A stretch of 53,508 bases of DNA, taken from contig CALQCM020000028.1 of assembly GCA_943329075.2 (NCBI GenBank), positions 1 to 53,508 on the forward strand, read 5' to 3'. Shown here in pieces: positions 1 through 8,146 of this stretch. Position 1 is the first letter of the stretch. Every line of letters starts with the position of its first letter. A program made the translations under genes and the position numbers. Below the pieces are notes generated by a model, which saw only the letters and a program-made list of their open reading frames with translations, was not told where the DNA came from and did no database searches. This stretch comes from Chitinophaga pinensis. Lineage in GTDB: Bacteria; Pseudomonadota; Gammaproteobacteria; Burkholderiales; SG8-41.

Positions 1-611
1 AGGTGCAGCGTCCCGCAATACGCGTGCTCGTCCGGCGTATGCGCACCATAGACATAGTTATTCCAGCCGCGCGCCGTCACGGCCTGCAGGATTATTTCGT
101 CGATGATGTTGTAGTCCCAGACGATGCTTTGGATGCGCGGCTGCGCCGCGCACCCCGCCATGATCGCGCCGACGTCCAGCGGCCGGCTGGCGATCAACAG
201 AGCGCAGTCCACCTCCAATTCCGCCGCGCATTGATAAACCACGTCATGCCGGAACGAACTGACCAGGATCCGTCGCGTTTTCTGAAACTGTTTGAGTATC
301 GGCGCGGCAACCGGCCATGCCTCCGGCCGCTTGATCTCGATGTTCCACAGCAGCGCCGGGGCCGCATCGAAAATCTCTGCGAGCAGCGGCACCGCATGAC
401 CGCAATCGTCTTCGATTTCGCGGTGCGTGATCGCCGACACGGCGCGCCCGGCAGGTGTGACGCGGTCGTGCATGATGACGGGCTTGCCGTCCACACTCAG
501 ACGCACGTCGGTTTCGATGCCATCGACGCCGAGGCGCTGCGCGGCCTCAAACGCCGCCAGCGTATTCTCAGGAAGCCCTGCGTGATATCCACGGTGTGCC
601 AGAACCAGCAT
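1..611 (-). CDS. Glycerophosphodiester phosphodiesterase, 3' end outside window
   Basis: Reading leftward from the ATG at 609-611 gives about 203 residues of a GDPD-family protein that stays open to the window edge. The family hydrolyses glycerophosphodiesters to glycerol-3-phosphate and an alcohol. The start MLVLAHRGYHAGLPENT carries the HRG motif (His6, Arg7) and the EN pair, followed by DGIETDV with the metal-binding acidic residues, then IMHD with a second conserved His. The later segment LWNIEIKRPE is the usual metal-site strand. No signal peptide is visible, so a cytoplasmic UgpQ-like enzyme is likely. The family is normally about 240-250 residues, so only the last 40 or so are missing. 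No strong ribosome binding site is seen. Confidence 0.88.
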   Translation of the reverse strand, partial: MLVLAHRGYHAGLPENTLAAFEAAQRLGVDGIETDVRLSVDGKPVIMHDRVTPAGRAVSAITHREIEDDCGHAVPLLAEIFDAAPALLWNIEIKRPEAWPVAAPILKQFQKTRRILVSSFRHDVVYQCAAELEVDCALLIASRPLDVGAIMAGCAAQPRIQSIVWDYNIIDEIILQAVTARGWNNYVYGAHTPDEHAYCGTLH

Positions 612-725
612 GTCGTGCCTGTTCAATCGGGGCTTAAAAGGTAATCATAAACGCTATTCGGCACGAACCGCGCCCGCCCCCGGTCAAGGCACCGAAAAAA
701 GTGCTGTGAATCAGGCGGAAACACC

Positions 726-752
726 GCCGTCCCAACTTTTTATTTGGGCGGC
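726..752. repeat. Hairpin between GDPD and small membrane protein
   Basis: The arms GCCGTCCCAA (726-735) and TTGGGCGGC (744-752) pair with one bulged base around an AT-rich loop. It sits between the divergent genes at 611 and 828. It could be an mRNA structure or a regulatory site; there is no T-run after it, so a terminator is not favoured. Confidence 0.35.
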
Positions 753-827
753 TCTGATGTATGATTAATGCTGATCCGACCAACGAATAAGCTGAGCGGT
801 GCGGCGCCCGATCAGACGGAGGTAATT

Positions 828-968
828 ATGGGTTTTTACGCTTTTTACGCAGTAGCGATCGTCATTCTGATTCTGCATTTCACCGGCTGGCTCCGGCGCA
901 ATAACCTCGAGTGGCTGGTGCTTGCGCTGGCTGCAGGCACATTCCCCGCGGTCATCTTCCTCAAGTAA
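828..968 (+). CDS. Small two-helix membrane protein, unknown function
   Basis: A 46-residue protein made almost entirely of two hydrophobic segments (about residues 3-20 and 28-45) joined by a short basic/polar turn WLRRNNLEW. The start at 828 is chosen because the near-perfect ribosome binding site GGAGGT (818-823) lies four bases upstream; a longer reading from TTG/ATG codons at 768 has no such site and adds a polar stretch unlike a leader. I do not recognise a family. It stands alone between GDPD and the GntR regulator. The good ribosome binding site and the clean two-helix pattern make it more than a chance ORF. Confidence 0.6.
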   Translation: MGFYAFYAVAIVILILHFTGWLRRNNLEWLVLALAAGTFPAVIFLK

Positions 969-1131
969 CACCCGGCCGTTGCAATCGCCGTTCGCCACCC
1001 GGCGCACAGCGCCGAACCACACTTCATTCAGCAGCACCCGCGGATAAGACGTCGCAAGTGGCAGTTCGCACCTTGGCGTTGACATGTCACGGGGCTGCTC
1101 ATAGTATCGCAAGCCCTACTGGACGATCGCC

Positions 1132-1851
1132 GTGGCCATCCCGCCTCCACAAAGCCACCCCCGCAGCGCTGACGCACCAATCCCGCTGCTCACCGACCGC
1201 GCCTACGAACGCATCAAGCACGATGTGATCACCTGCGTGCTGGCCCCCGGCACCGAAGTCTCGGAGCCGCAACTCTGCCTGCAATACCGGCTCGGCAAAG
1301 CGCCCGTGCGCATGGCGCTGATCCGCCTCGCCCATGACGGCCTGGTGCGCGCGATCCCGCGCCGCGGCTACCGCATCAGCCCGGTCACGCTGAAGGACAT
1401 TCAGGACATTTTCGAACTGCGCCTGATGCTCGAACCGCTGGCGGCACGCATGGCCGCCGGAAAAATCGACACGCACCGCGCCCGCGCACTCGAGGCCGCC
1501 ACCGGCAACGGTTACCAGATGCACGATGCGCGCAGCATCACCAGCTTTCTCGACGCCAACAAAGCTTTCCACGTTGCCATCGCCGAAACCACCGGCAATG
1601 CGCGCCTCTCATCGATGATTACGCAATTGCACGACCAGATGACGCGCCTGCTGCATCTCGGCCTCGGCCTGCGCAACCGCTCGAACGAGATGCAACTCGA
1701 ACAACGCGCCCTGCTCAAGGCACTGGTGCGCGGCAACGGCGACAGCGCGGAACGCCTTGCGCGTGAACTGATCGAAGCCGCGCGCAGTATGGTGTTGTCC
1801 GCGGTGATGTCCAGCCGCAGCATCATGAACCTCGCCCTCGGCGGCGACTGA
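1132..1851 (+). CDS. GntR-family regulator with FCD ligand domain
   Basis: A 239-residue transcription factor. Residues about 21-85 form the winged helix-turn-helix of the FadR subfamily (LAPGTEVSEPQLC, then PVRMALIRLAHDGLV and the wing RRGYRISPV). Residues about 92-220 are an all-helical FCD effector domain starting FELRLMLEPLAARMA. Such proteins usually repress a neighbouring catabolic operon and are released by a pathway acid. The only start after the upstream in-frame stop (1102-1104) that retains the full N-terminus is GTG at 1132. The gene lies 50 bases ahead of a ten-gene set on the same strand and is its likely regulator; the inducer is not known. Confidence 0.88.
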   Translation: MAIPPPQSHPRSADAPIPLLTDRAYERIKHDVITCVLAPGTEVSEPQLCLQYRLGKAPVRMALIRLAHDGLVRAIPRRGYRISPVTLKDIQDIFELRLMLEPLAARMAAGKIDTHRARALEAATGNGYQMHDARSITSFLDANKAFHVAIAETTGNARLSSMITQLHDQMTRLLHLGLGLRNRSNEMQLEQRALLKALVRGNGDSAERLARELIEAARSMVLSAVMSSRSIMNLALGGD

Positions 1852-1901
1852 ACCGCATATAGACACCAAAAGACACCATAAATCATTCAACGGAGAACAC
1901 C

Positions 1902-2906
1902 ATGAAGGCAGTCGTATTGAAACAGCACGGCACGATCGACGATCTCGAATACGTCACCGATTTTCCCGATCCCGTCGTCAAGGAAGGCCACGTCGTCATC
2001 CGCGTCGGCGCCACCTCGTTCAACTACCACGACGTCTTTACCGTGCGCGGCATGCCCGGCATCAAGGTGCCGATGCCGATGATCATCGGCCTCGACATCG
2101 CCGGTGAAATCCTTGAAGTCGGCGCCGGTGTGAGCGGCTGGAAAAAAGGCGACCGCGTGCTGGTCAACCCGCTCAACCCCAAGGTCGGCCTGATGGGTGA
2201 AATGATGCACGGCGGACTCGCTGAAAAATGCCTGGTCTCCGCCGGCCAGTTGATCCGCATGCCCGACAACGTGACCTATGAACAGGCCGCCTCGCTGCCG
2301 GTCGCCTACGGCACCGCGCACCGCATGATGATCACGCACAACACGATCAAGGCCGGCGACAAAGTATTGGTGCTTGGCGCCAGTGGCGGTGTCGGCACCG
2401 GCTGCGTGTTGCTGGCCAAGATGCTGGGCGCCGAAGTCATCGCCTGCGCCAGCAGCGCCGACAAGATCCAGCGTCTGAAAGACCTCGGTGCCGATCACGT
2501 CGTCAATTACAAAGACACGGACTTCTCGAAATGGGCGATCGAAAAATTCGGCAAACCGCAGCGCCGCAACTACGAAGGCGGCGTCGATGTCGTCATCAAC
2601 TTCACGGGCGGCGACACCTGGCTGCCGTCACTGAAGTGCGTCAAGCGCGGCGGCAAGATTCTCGTCTGCGGCGCCACCGCCGGTTTCGATCCGAAGGAAG
2701 ACCTGCGCTACATCTGGAGCTTTGAAATCCAGATCGTCGGCTCCAACAGCTTCTACGACGAAAACCTCAAGGCCCTGATGGATCTGATCCAGGAAGGCAA
2801 AATCAAACCCGTCATCGACGAAGTGCTGCCGCTGGAAAAAGCCGGCCAGGGTCTGAAACTGATCGAAAACCGCGAGGTCTTCGGCAAGGTGGTGATTTGC
2901 CCCTGA
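1902..2906 (+). CDS. Zinc-free MDR oxidoreductase (quinone reductase type)
   Basis: A 334-residue medium-chain dehydrogenase/reductase. The N-terminal GroES-like domain runs to about residue 125 and the Rossmann domain carries the nucleotide loop GASGGVGTG at about 157-165, followed by the usual helix and LGADHVVNY. The position that holds the catalytic zinc Cys in alcohol dehydrogenases reads NYHD, and the four-Cys structural zinc lobe is absent, so it is a zinc-independent reductase of the NADPH:quinone/enoyl reductase kind. ATG follows the binding site GGAGAA. It is the first enzyme gene after the GntR regulator and overlaps the next gene by ten bases. The natural substrate cannot be read from sequence. 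Confidence 0.88.
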   Translation: MKAVVLKQHGTIDDLEYVTDFPDPVVKEGHVVIRVGATSFNYHDVFTVRGMPGIKVPMPMIIGLDIAGEILEVGAGVSGWKKGDRVLVNPLNPKVGLMGEMMHGGLAEKCLVSAGQLIRMPDNVTYEQAASLPVAYGTAHRMMITHNTIKAGDKVLVLGASGGVGTGCVLLAKMLGAEVIACASSADKIQRLKDLGADHVVNYKDTDFSKWAIEKFGKPQRRNYEGGVDVVINFTGGDTWLPSLKCVKRGGKILVCGATAGFDPKEDLRYIWSFEIQIVGSNSFYDENLKALMDLIQEGKIKPVIDEVLPLEKAGQGLKLIENREVFGKVVICP

Positions 2907-4477
2907 ACGCACACAAGACGCCGGTCGCGGGCGGCATCGCCGAACCCGCGGCACGCGGCCATGCCGGCAATCTCGGCCTACTGTTCGCCGCGCATGCGCG
3001 TTCGGACCGCACCGCGATTGTTGATCTGCACGATGCGACGAAACCGCGCGAAGTCAGCTTTCGCGAACTCGACGCCATGTGCAATGCCATCGCGCGCGGA
3101 CTTGCGCGTGCCGGCCTCGGCGCGGGCGACCGTATTGCGGTTCTTTCCTTGAACCGCATCGAGTTCGTCGCCACGGTACTCGGCAGCATGCGCGCCGGCG
3201 TGGTGCCGGTGCCGATCAACATCAAGCTGCCGGTTGACGCCGTCGACTACATCGTCAACGATGCCGGTGCGAAACTGGTCTTCGCCGAACCGGCGCTGCG
3301 CCGCTTGTGCCCGCCAGATATCAAAGTGGTTGAATACGGCGCCTCGACAGGCTTCGACGCCTTCATCGATCACGGCGACTTCACCGCGATCGAGCCGGCG
3401 CCCGATACGGTCGCCATCCAGCCGTACACCTCGGGCTCGACCGGCCGCCCGAAAGGCGTGCTGCTGACCCACTACGGCCAGAACTGGAGCCGGCTCGTGC
3501 TCGCCTGGTCGCGCGGCACCACTGCCAACGATGTCATCCTCGTCGCCGCGCCGCTGTACCACAAGAACGCATTGAACGCGATCAAACAGGGGCTCACTGC
3601 AGGCGCGATGCTGCCGCTGCTGCCGCAGTTCAACGTCGAACGCTACATCGAAGCGATCGGCCGTTATCGCTGCACCGTGATTTCCGGCGTGCCGACCATG
3701 ACGTCGATGGTGCTGGCGCGCAAAGACCTGCTCGCCAAAACCGACGTGTCGTCGGTGCATACGGTGATGATGGGTTCCGCCCCGGCGTCGCTGCAAATTC
3801 TGCGCGACCTTAAACACGATTTCCCCAACGCAGAAGCGCTGGTCGTCTACGGCGTGACCGAAGGCGGCCCGGTGCCGCTGGGCCCGCATCCCGACGGCAA
3901 AACACGCCCTTCCGGATCAATCGGCGCGCCCTATCGCGGCACCGAAGCAAAGCTCATCGGCGGCCCCACGCCCGATGAAGGTGAATTGATTCTGAAGAAC
4001 CCCGGCATCCTGCTCGGTTACCACAACATGCCGGACGAAACTGCCAAACGCATCCGCGACGGCTGGTATCACAGCGGCGACATCTGCCGGCGCGACGCCG
4101 AAGGGTTCTACTGGTTCGTCGGCCGCACTGACGACATGTTCGTCTGCGGCGGCGAGAACATTTTCCCGATCGAAATTGTTTCGCTGCTGGAAAAACACCC
4201 GGCCGTCCATCAGGCGGTCGCGTTGCCGTTTACACACGATCTCAAGGGCCAGGTGCCGTATGCATTTGTTGTACTGCGTTCCGGACAACAGGTCACGGAA
4301 CAAGCACTCAAGGACTACGCGCTCGAACACGGCCCTGCCTATCAGCATCCGCGCCGCGTGTTCTTCCTCGAACGCATGCCGCTCGCGGGCACCAACAAAA
4401 TCGATCAAGCGGCACTGCGAATAATCGCCGCACAAAACCATTCCGCAAACACCACACAGAAGGCACATCATGGCTGA
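2897..4477 (+). CDS. AMP-forming acyl-CoA ligase (ANL superfamily)
   Basis: A 526-residue adenylate-forming enzyme that activates a carboxylic acid with ATP and joins it to CoA. The P-loop YTSGSTGRPKGV lies near residue 180, the A5 core motif reads YGVTEGG, the A7/A8 region YHSGDICRRDAEGFYWFVGR is intact and the catalytic Lys is in NKID near residue 500. No signal peptide. The start is TTG at 2897, inside the end of the previous gene and preceded by an AAGG; no ATG or GTG fits in frame near it, so translation is probably coupled. Its place between the reductase, the thioesterase and the UbiX/UbiD pair suggests that it activates the acid taken up by the ABC transporter, but the acid is unknown. 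Confidence 0.9.
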   Translation: MPLNAHKTPVAGGIAEPAARGHAGNLGLLFAAHARSDRTAIVDLHDATKPREVSFRELDAMCNAIARGLARAGLGAGDRIAVLSLNRIEFVATVLGSMRAGVVPVPINIKLPVDAVDYIVNDAGAKLVFAEPALRRLCPPDIKVVEYGASTGFDAFIDHGDFTAIEPAPDTVAIQPYTSGSTGRPKGVLLTHYGQNWSRLVLAWSRGTTANDVILVAAPLYHKNALNAIKQGLTAGAMLPLLPQFNVERYIEAIGRYRCTVISGVPTMTSMVLARKDLLAKTDVSSVHTVMMGSAPASLQILRDLKHDFPNAEALVVYGVTEGGPVPLGPHPDGKTRPSGSIGAPYRGTEAKLIGGPTPDEGELILKNPGILLGYHNMPDETAKRIRDGWYHSGDICRRDAEGFYWFVGRTDDMFVCGGENIFPIEIVSLLEKHPAVHQAVALPFTHDLKGQVPYAFVVLRSGQQVTEQALKDYALEHGPAYQHPRRVFFLERMPLAGTNKIDQAALRIIAAQNHSANTTQKAHHG

Positions 4478-4889
4478 AATCGCTTCCATCGAAACCCTGC
4501 AAAAACTGATCACGCGCGGTCCGTTCAACCAGTGGCTGAATTTCACCGTACTAAAGGCCGACGCCGAGGGCATTGAAGTCAGGGCCGGCTGGCGCGAAGA
4601 ATGGGTAGTCAATCCGGACCGCAAATACACGCACGGCGGCATACTCGCCGCCATCGTCGATGTCGCCGCCGATTACGCCATAGCCGCGCAGCTCGGGCGT
4701 CCGGTGCCGACCATCGACATCCGTGTCGATTATCATAAGGCTGCGATGCCCGGCGACCTGACCGCCAAGGCACGCGTGGTCAGAAGCGGCAGCCAGTATT
4801 CGACCGCCGAAGCCTATATCTACGATAAAGACGGCGCTCTAGTCGCCAGCGGGCGCGGCACCTATTTCACAGCGCCGCCGAAAGCCTAG
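4470..4889 (+). CDS. PaaI-type hotdog thioesterase
   Basis: A 139-residue single hotdog-fold protein. The segment THGGILAAIVDVAADYA at residues about 52-68 is the typical helix with the HGG loop of the PaaI/4HBT group, and the last strands end in GRGTYFT. Such enzymes hydrolyse acyl- or aryl-CoA thioesters in the cytoplasm, often rescuing CoA from dead-end products of aromatic acid degradation. The ATG at 4470 overlaps the ligase stop by eight bases, so ligase and thioesterase are translationally coupled. Substrate range is inferred only from the neighbours. Confidence 0.88.
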   Translation: MAEIASIETLQKLITRGPFNQWLNFTVLKADAEGIEVRAGWREEWVVNPDRKYTHGGILAAIVDVAADYAIAAQLGRPVPTIDIRVDYHKAAMPGDLTAKARVVRSGSQYSTAEAYIYDKDGALVASGRGTYFTAPPKA

Positions 4890-4915
4890 CCTTCGCAACC
4901 GGAACTCGACGCAGC

Positions 4916-5716
4916 ATGCGCCAACCCCAAACCACCGCAACGCACGCCCCGGGTGTGCGGATCGATTTGATTGCCAAACGCAGCGCGCTGCTTGTCGCGC
5001 TGGTTGGCATTTGGTGGCTGCTGTCGTTGCGTTATCCGCACTACGTGCTGCCGGGGCCTTTGCGCGTCTGGGATGCGCTGTCACTGATCATCGACAACGG
5101 CGATCTCTGGCGCAATCTGACCGTGACACTCAAACGGGTCTGCATCGGCTTCGGCCTCGCCGCCGTGGTGAGCGTGCCACTGGGCATCATGCTCGGCGCC
5201 ATCCGCCCGCTAGGCGAGTTCTTCGAACCGGTACTGCCGGTGCTCAACACGGTTTCATCGGCGATCTGGGCGATCTTCGGCATCATCTGGTTCAGCATTT
5301 CCGAAGCATCGATCATTTTCGTGGTGTTCATGACGGCAATGCCACTGATCATCACCAACGTATGGCAAGGCACGCGTGCGGTCAATGCGGACTTCATCGA
5401 ACTCGCACATACACTGCGCATGCCGGGCTGGAAGGTGATGACGAAGATTTATCTGCCGACCGTGATGCCTTATTTTTTCTCGGGTGCGCGGCTGGCCTTC
5501 GGCTTCGGCTGGCGGGTAAGCCTCGTTGCCGAAACCATTGGCGCTTCGAGTGGCATCGGCTACCGTCTGCGCCAGGCCGCCGATCTCATACAGACTGACC
5601 AGGTATTTGCCTGGACCCTGACCATGGTTGCAATGATGGTGGCACTGGAATCGGGCGTCTTGAAACCGCTTGAAAACCATCTGTTCCGCTGGAAAAAAGA
5701 AGCCGAGACGCCATAG
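4916..5716 (+). CDS. ABC transporter permease (NitT/TauT/SsuC type)
   Basis: A 266-residue inner-membrane protein with about six hydrophobic segments. The cytoplasmic EAA loop is seen near residues 160-195 as ELAHTLRMPGWKV followed by IYLPTVMPYFFSGARLAFG. This is the BPD_transp_1 fold that imports sulfonates, nitrate, taurine, or in relatives aromatic acids such as phthalate. The partner ATPase (8147) and binding protein (9112) lie downstream on the same strand but are separated from it by ubiX and ubiD. A 94-base gap with a strong hairpin follows. Confidence 0.9.
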   Translation: MRQPQTTATHAPGVRIDLIAKRSALLVALVGIWWLLSLRYPHYVLPGPLRVWDALSLIIDNGDLWRNLTVTLKRVCIGFGLAAVVSVPLGIMLGAIRPLGEFFEPVLPVLNTVSSAIWAIFGIIWFSISEASIIFVVFMTAMPLIITNVWQGTRAVNADFIELAHTLRMPGWKVMTKIYLPTVMPYFFSGARLAFGFGWRVSLVAETIGASSGIGYRLRQAADLIQTDQVFAWTLTMVAMMVALESGVLKPLENHLFRWKKEAETP

Positions 5717-5723
5717 ACAATTT

Positions 5724-5747
5724 CCGGATTCGCCAGTGCGAATCCGG
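5724..5747 (+). repeat. Perfect hairpin after the permease gene
   Basis: Ten-base arms CCGGATTCGC (5724-5733) and GCGAATCCGG (5738-5747) enclose the loop CAGT, eight bases after the permease stop. No T-run follows, so it is more likely a processing or mRNA-stability element, or a partial terminator tuning ubiX/ubiD expression, than a full terminator. Confidence 0.5.
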
Positions 5748-5754
5748 TCCATAC

Positions 5755-5790
5755 TCCCCCTCTCCTTCCGGGAGAGGGCCGGGGTGAGGG
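5755..5790. repeat. C-rich REP-like element
   Basis: CCCTCTCC, TTCC and GGGAGAGGG form a hairpin, followed by CCGGGGTGAGGG. This sequence type is a common dispersed intergenic element in proteobacteria. It lies just before the ubiX ribosome binding site. A similar C-rich double-hairpin element is at 22651-22740. Confidence 0.5.
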
Positions 5791-5810
5791 AAACAAATGG
5801 AGAACTTGCC

Positions 5811-6407
5811 ATGAAAAAACGCCTGATCGTTGCCATCACCGGCGCCACCGGTGCCGTTTATGGCATCGGCATTCTCAAACAGTTGCGCGCCATCGGCGGC
5901 TGGGAGTCGCACCTCGTTCTCTCCGAGGCCGGCGTGCTCAACGCGTTTCAGGAACTCGGACTAAAGCGCGCCGACGTCGAAAAGTTCGCCGACGTCGTAC
6001 ACAATCCGCGCGACATCGGCGCCACCATCGCCAGCGGTTCGTTCATCACGCAGGGCATGGTGATCGCGCCGTGCTCGATGAAAACACTTTCCGGCGTGGC
6101 CCACGCCTACTCCGACAATCTGGTGGTGCGCGCCGCCGACGTCATCCTCAAAGAACGCCGCCGCCTGGTGCTGATCACACGCGAAGCGCCGCTTAATCTG
6201 GCCCACCTGCGTAACATGGTGGCGGTGACGGAAATGGGCGGCATTATCTTCCCCCCTGTGCCGGCCTTCTACAGCAAGGTCAAGGACATCAACGGCATGG
6301 TCAATCACACGGTCGGTCGCATCCTCGACCTCTTCGACGTGCAACACGACAACATCGCGCGCTGGGAAGGCATGAACCCGGCCAAAACCGCGAAGAAAAA
6401 AGGCTAA
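5811..6407 (+). CDS. ubiX: UbiX-type flavin prenyltransferase
   Basis: A 198-residue flavoprotein of the UbiX/Pad1 family. It joins dimethylallyl phosphate to reduced FMN to make prenyl-FMN, the cofactor of UbiD decarboxylases. The N-terminus MKKRLIVAITGATGAVYGI is the FMN-binding start; ASGSFITQGMVIAPCSMKTL (about residues 80-100) and the REAPLNLAHLRNM segment are family hallmarks. The ATG at 5811 follows TGGAGAAC and matches the family's N-terminus; a longer upstream reading would pass through the repeats and is rejected. The gene is five bases ahead of ubiD, so it clearly serves that decarboxylase rather than only ubiquinone synthesis. Confidence 0.93.
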   Translation: MKKRLIVAITGATGAVYGIGILKQLRAIGGWESHLVLSEAGVLNAFQELGLKRADVEKFADVVHNPRDIGATIASGSFITQGMVIAPCSMKTLSGVAHAYSDNLVVRAADVILKERRRLVLITREAPLNLAHLRNMVAVTEMGGIIFPPVPAFYSKVKDINGMVNHTVGRILDLFDVQHDNIARWEGMNPAKTAKKKG

Positions 6408-6411
6408 TCCC

Positions 6412-8016
6412 ATGAGCGAGAATTTCCGCCAGTTCCTCGAACACCTGCGCAATGAGAAGGAACTGATCGACATCCGGCAACCCGTCGACATCCGTCACAT
6501 CGCCACGCTGGTTGATCAATCCGAACATGCGTTGTGGTTTCACAACGTCATCGGCTACGACATCCCGGTGGTCTCCGGCATCATCCGCACGCAGAAACGC
6601 GCCGCCATGGGCATGGGCGTGCAGAACTGGAGCGACATCGAGGCACTGCTCGAACGCGGCATCAACAAGCCGCTGCCGCCGCGCCACGTTGAAACCGCGC
6701 CGCACAAGCAGGTCATCCAGCGCGGTGACGAAGTCGATCTCTTCAAACTGCCGGTACCGATGTCGTCAATCTATGACGGCGGCCCGATGATCACCGCCGG
6801 CGTCGTCATCGCCAAAGACCCGGAGTTCGGCCTCAACTCCGGCATGTATCGTTTCATGGTCAAGGAAAAGAACCTGACCGGCATCGACATCGTCACGCCG
6901 AACAATATGCGGCTTTTTGCGCAACGCGCCTTCGAAGCCGGCCGCCCCTGCCCGATTTCGATTTCGATTGGCACGCATCCTTTTGAGATCATGGGTTCGG
7001 GTTTCCGCGCGCCGCTGGGCGTCGATGAAATGGGCATTGCCGGCGGCATCCGCGGCGCACCGGTCGATCTGGTGTCCTGCGAGACCATCGACCTGCCGTG
7101 CATCGCCGACGCCGAAATCGTACTCGAAGGCGAAATTCTGCCGACGGGCTGGACATACCCCGAGGGCCGCTTCGGCGAATTCACGCGCCTGATGGGTGGG
7201 CTGCACTGGAACCCGCAGGTGCGCATCAACGCCGTGACCATGCGCCGCGACGCCGTCTATTACGCGCTGCATATGCCGTGGGAAAACACCTGGCTGGCCG
7301 CACCGACGCGCTACAACGCGATACGCCGCGCGCTGAAAACCGCCGGTGTGCAGGTGAAAGACATCAACGTCACGCTCGGCGGCTGCGCCTTCTGGCACGC
7401 CGTGATCTCAATCAAGAAACAATCAGGCGAAGGCAAGAACGCCCTGCTCGCCGCCTTGTCGGTGATGGATCTCAAACACGTGGTTGTCGTCGATGACGAC
7501 ATCGACGTTTGGAACGCGATGGACGTCGAATGGGCGATTGCCACGCGCGTACAGGGTGACCGCGATGTGTTCGTGATTCCAGGCGCGCGCGCCAAGCCGC
7601 TGGACCCGAGTCTGGCCGTGATGCCGCCGGGCGTGGTGCCCACCGGCGCCAAAGTCGGCATCGACGCCACCATCGGTGAAGGCATACCGAAGGAACGCTT
7701 CGAGCGCATCGCCTACGCCTATGCCGATCGCGCGAAAATTGCGGATTATGTTGGCGGCAAAGCCGATCCGGCGCCCTTAGCCAGCGGTAACGACGAAAAC
7801 GTCGTCACTGCTGTGGCTGCAAAGATCGTCGCGCTGATCGAAAAAACGCCGCTCTACTATCAGGATGTGGCCGCCAAACTCGGCGATCACGACTTCCAGA
7901 CCGTCGCGCGCGCGCTCGGACAACTGTACTCAAGCGAAAAACTCTGGCAGGATCCGCGCGGCCGCCTGTGCCTGCGCGATTCCGCCTTCGCTGCCAAGCC
8001 ACCCGCAAAATTCTAA
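6412..8016 (+). CDS. ubiD: UbiD-family prenyl-FMN decarboxylase
   Basis: A 534-residue UbiD/Fdc1-type enzyme that reversibly decarboxylates aromatic or alpha,beta-unsaturated acids with prenyl-FMN and Mn/K. The residues expected for cofactor and catalysis are present: Asn142 and Arg147 in NSGMYRFMV, and Glu251 and Glu256 in PEGRFGEF, giving the Glu-Arg-Glu arrangement known from Fdc1. The length is slightly above E. coli UbiD. Lying next to ubiX inside a transporter and CoA-ligase cluster, it is more likely catabolic (phthalate-, protocatechuate- or cinnamate-like acids, or their CoA esters) than biosynthetic. Which acid is decarboxylated cannot be told from sequence alone. Confidence 0.92.
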   Translation: MSENFRQFLEHLRNEKELIDIRQPVDIRHIATLVDQSEHALWFHNVIGYDIPVVSGIIRTQKRAAMGMGVQNWSDIEALLERGINKPLPPRHVETAPHKQVIQRGDEVDLFKLPVPMSSIYDGGPMITAGVVIAKDPEFGLNSGMYRFMVKEKNLTGIDIVTPNNMRLFAQRAFEAGRPCPISISIGTHPFEIMGSGFRAPLGVDEMGIAGGIRGAPVDLVSCETIDLPCIADAEIVLEGEILPTGWTYPEGRFGEFTRLMGGLHWNPQVRINAVTMRRDAVYYALHMPWENTWLAAPTRYNAIRRALKTAGVQVKDINVTLGGCAFWHAVISIKKQSGEGKNALLAALSVMDLKHVVVVDDDIDVWNAMDVEWAIATRVQGDRDVFVIPGARAKPLDPSLAVMPPGVVPTGAKVGIDATIGEGIPKERFERIAYAYADRAKIADYVGGKADPAPLASGNDENVVTAVAAKIVALIEKTPLYYQDVAAKLGDHDFQTVARALGQLYSSEKLWQDPRGRLCLRDSAFAAKPPAKF

Positions 8017-8050
8017 CGACATCAAATGTTACTCGCGGTGATATACAAAC

Positions 8051-8125
8051 CGTCATTCCCGCGCAAGCGGGAATCCAGTTCGTGCATAGTCATTAATCTG
8101 GACTCCCGCTTGCGCGGGAGTGACG
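8051..8125. repeat. Paired palindrome with dRS3-like core, copy 1
   Basis: GTCATTCCCGCGCAAGCGGG and its following AATCCAG face a second inverted copy ending GCGCGGGAGTGACG. The core is ATTCCC, eight bases, GGGAAT, the pattern named dRS3 in Neisseria. Each half is itself a palindrome and the halves are inverted to each other, so the whole folds into a cruciform. It fills most of the gap between ubiD and the ABC ATPase gene. Related copies are at 15355-15490 and 39131-39262. Confidence 0.75.
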
Positions 8126-8146
8126 CGTCATTTTTCAAAGCGCACC

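Noticed and set aside
3..644. Long rightward ORF opposite the first gene
   Set aside because: It is the antisense of a clear GDPD reading frame and has no family features.
8041..8130. Repeated palindromes as a CRISPR array
   Set aside because: Only two inverted halves per locus, no regular spacers, and no cas genes.
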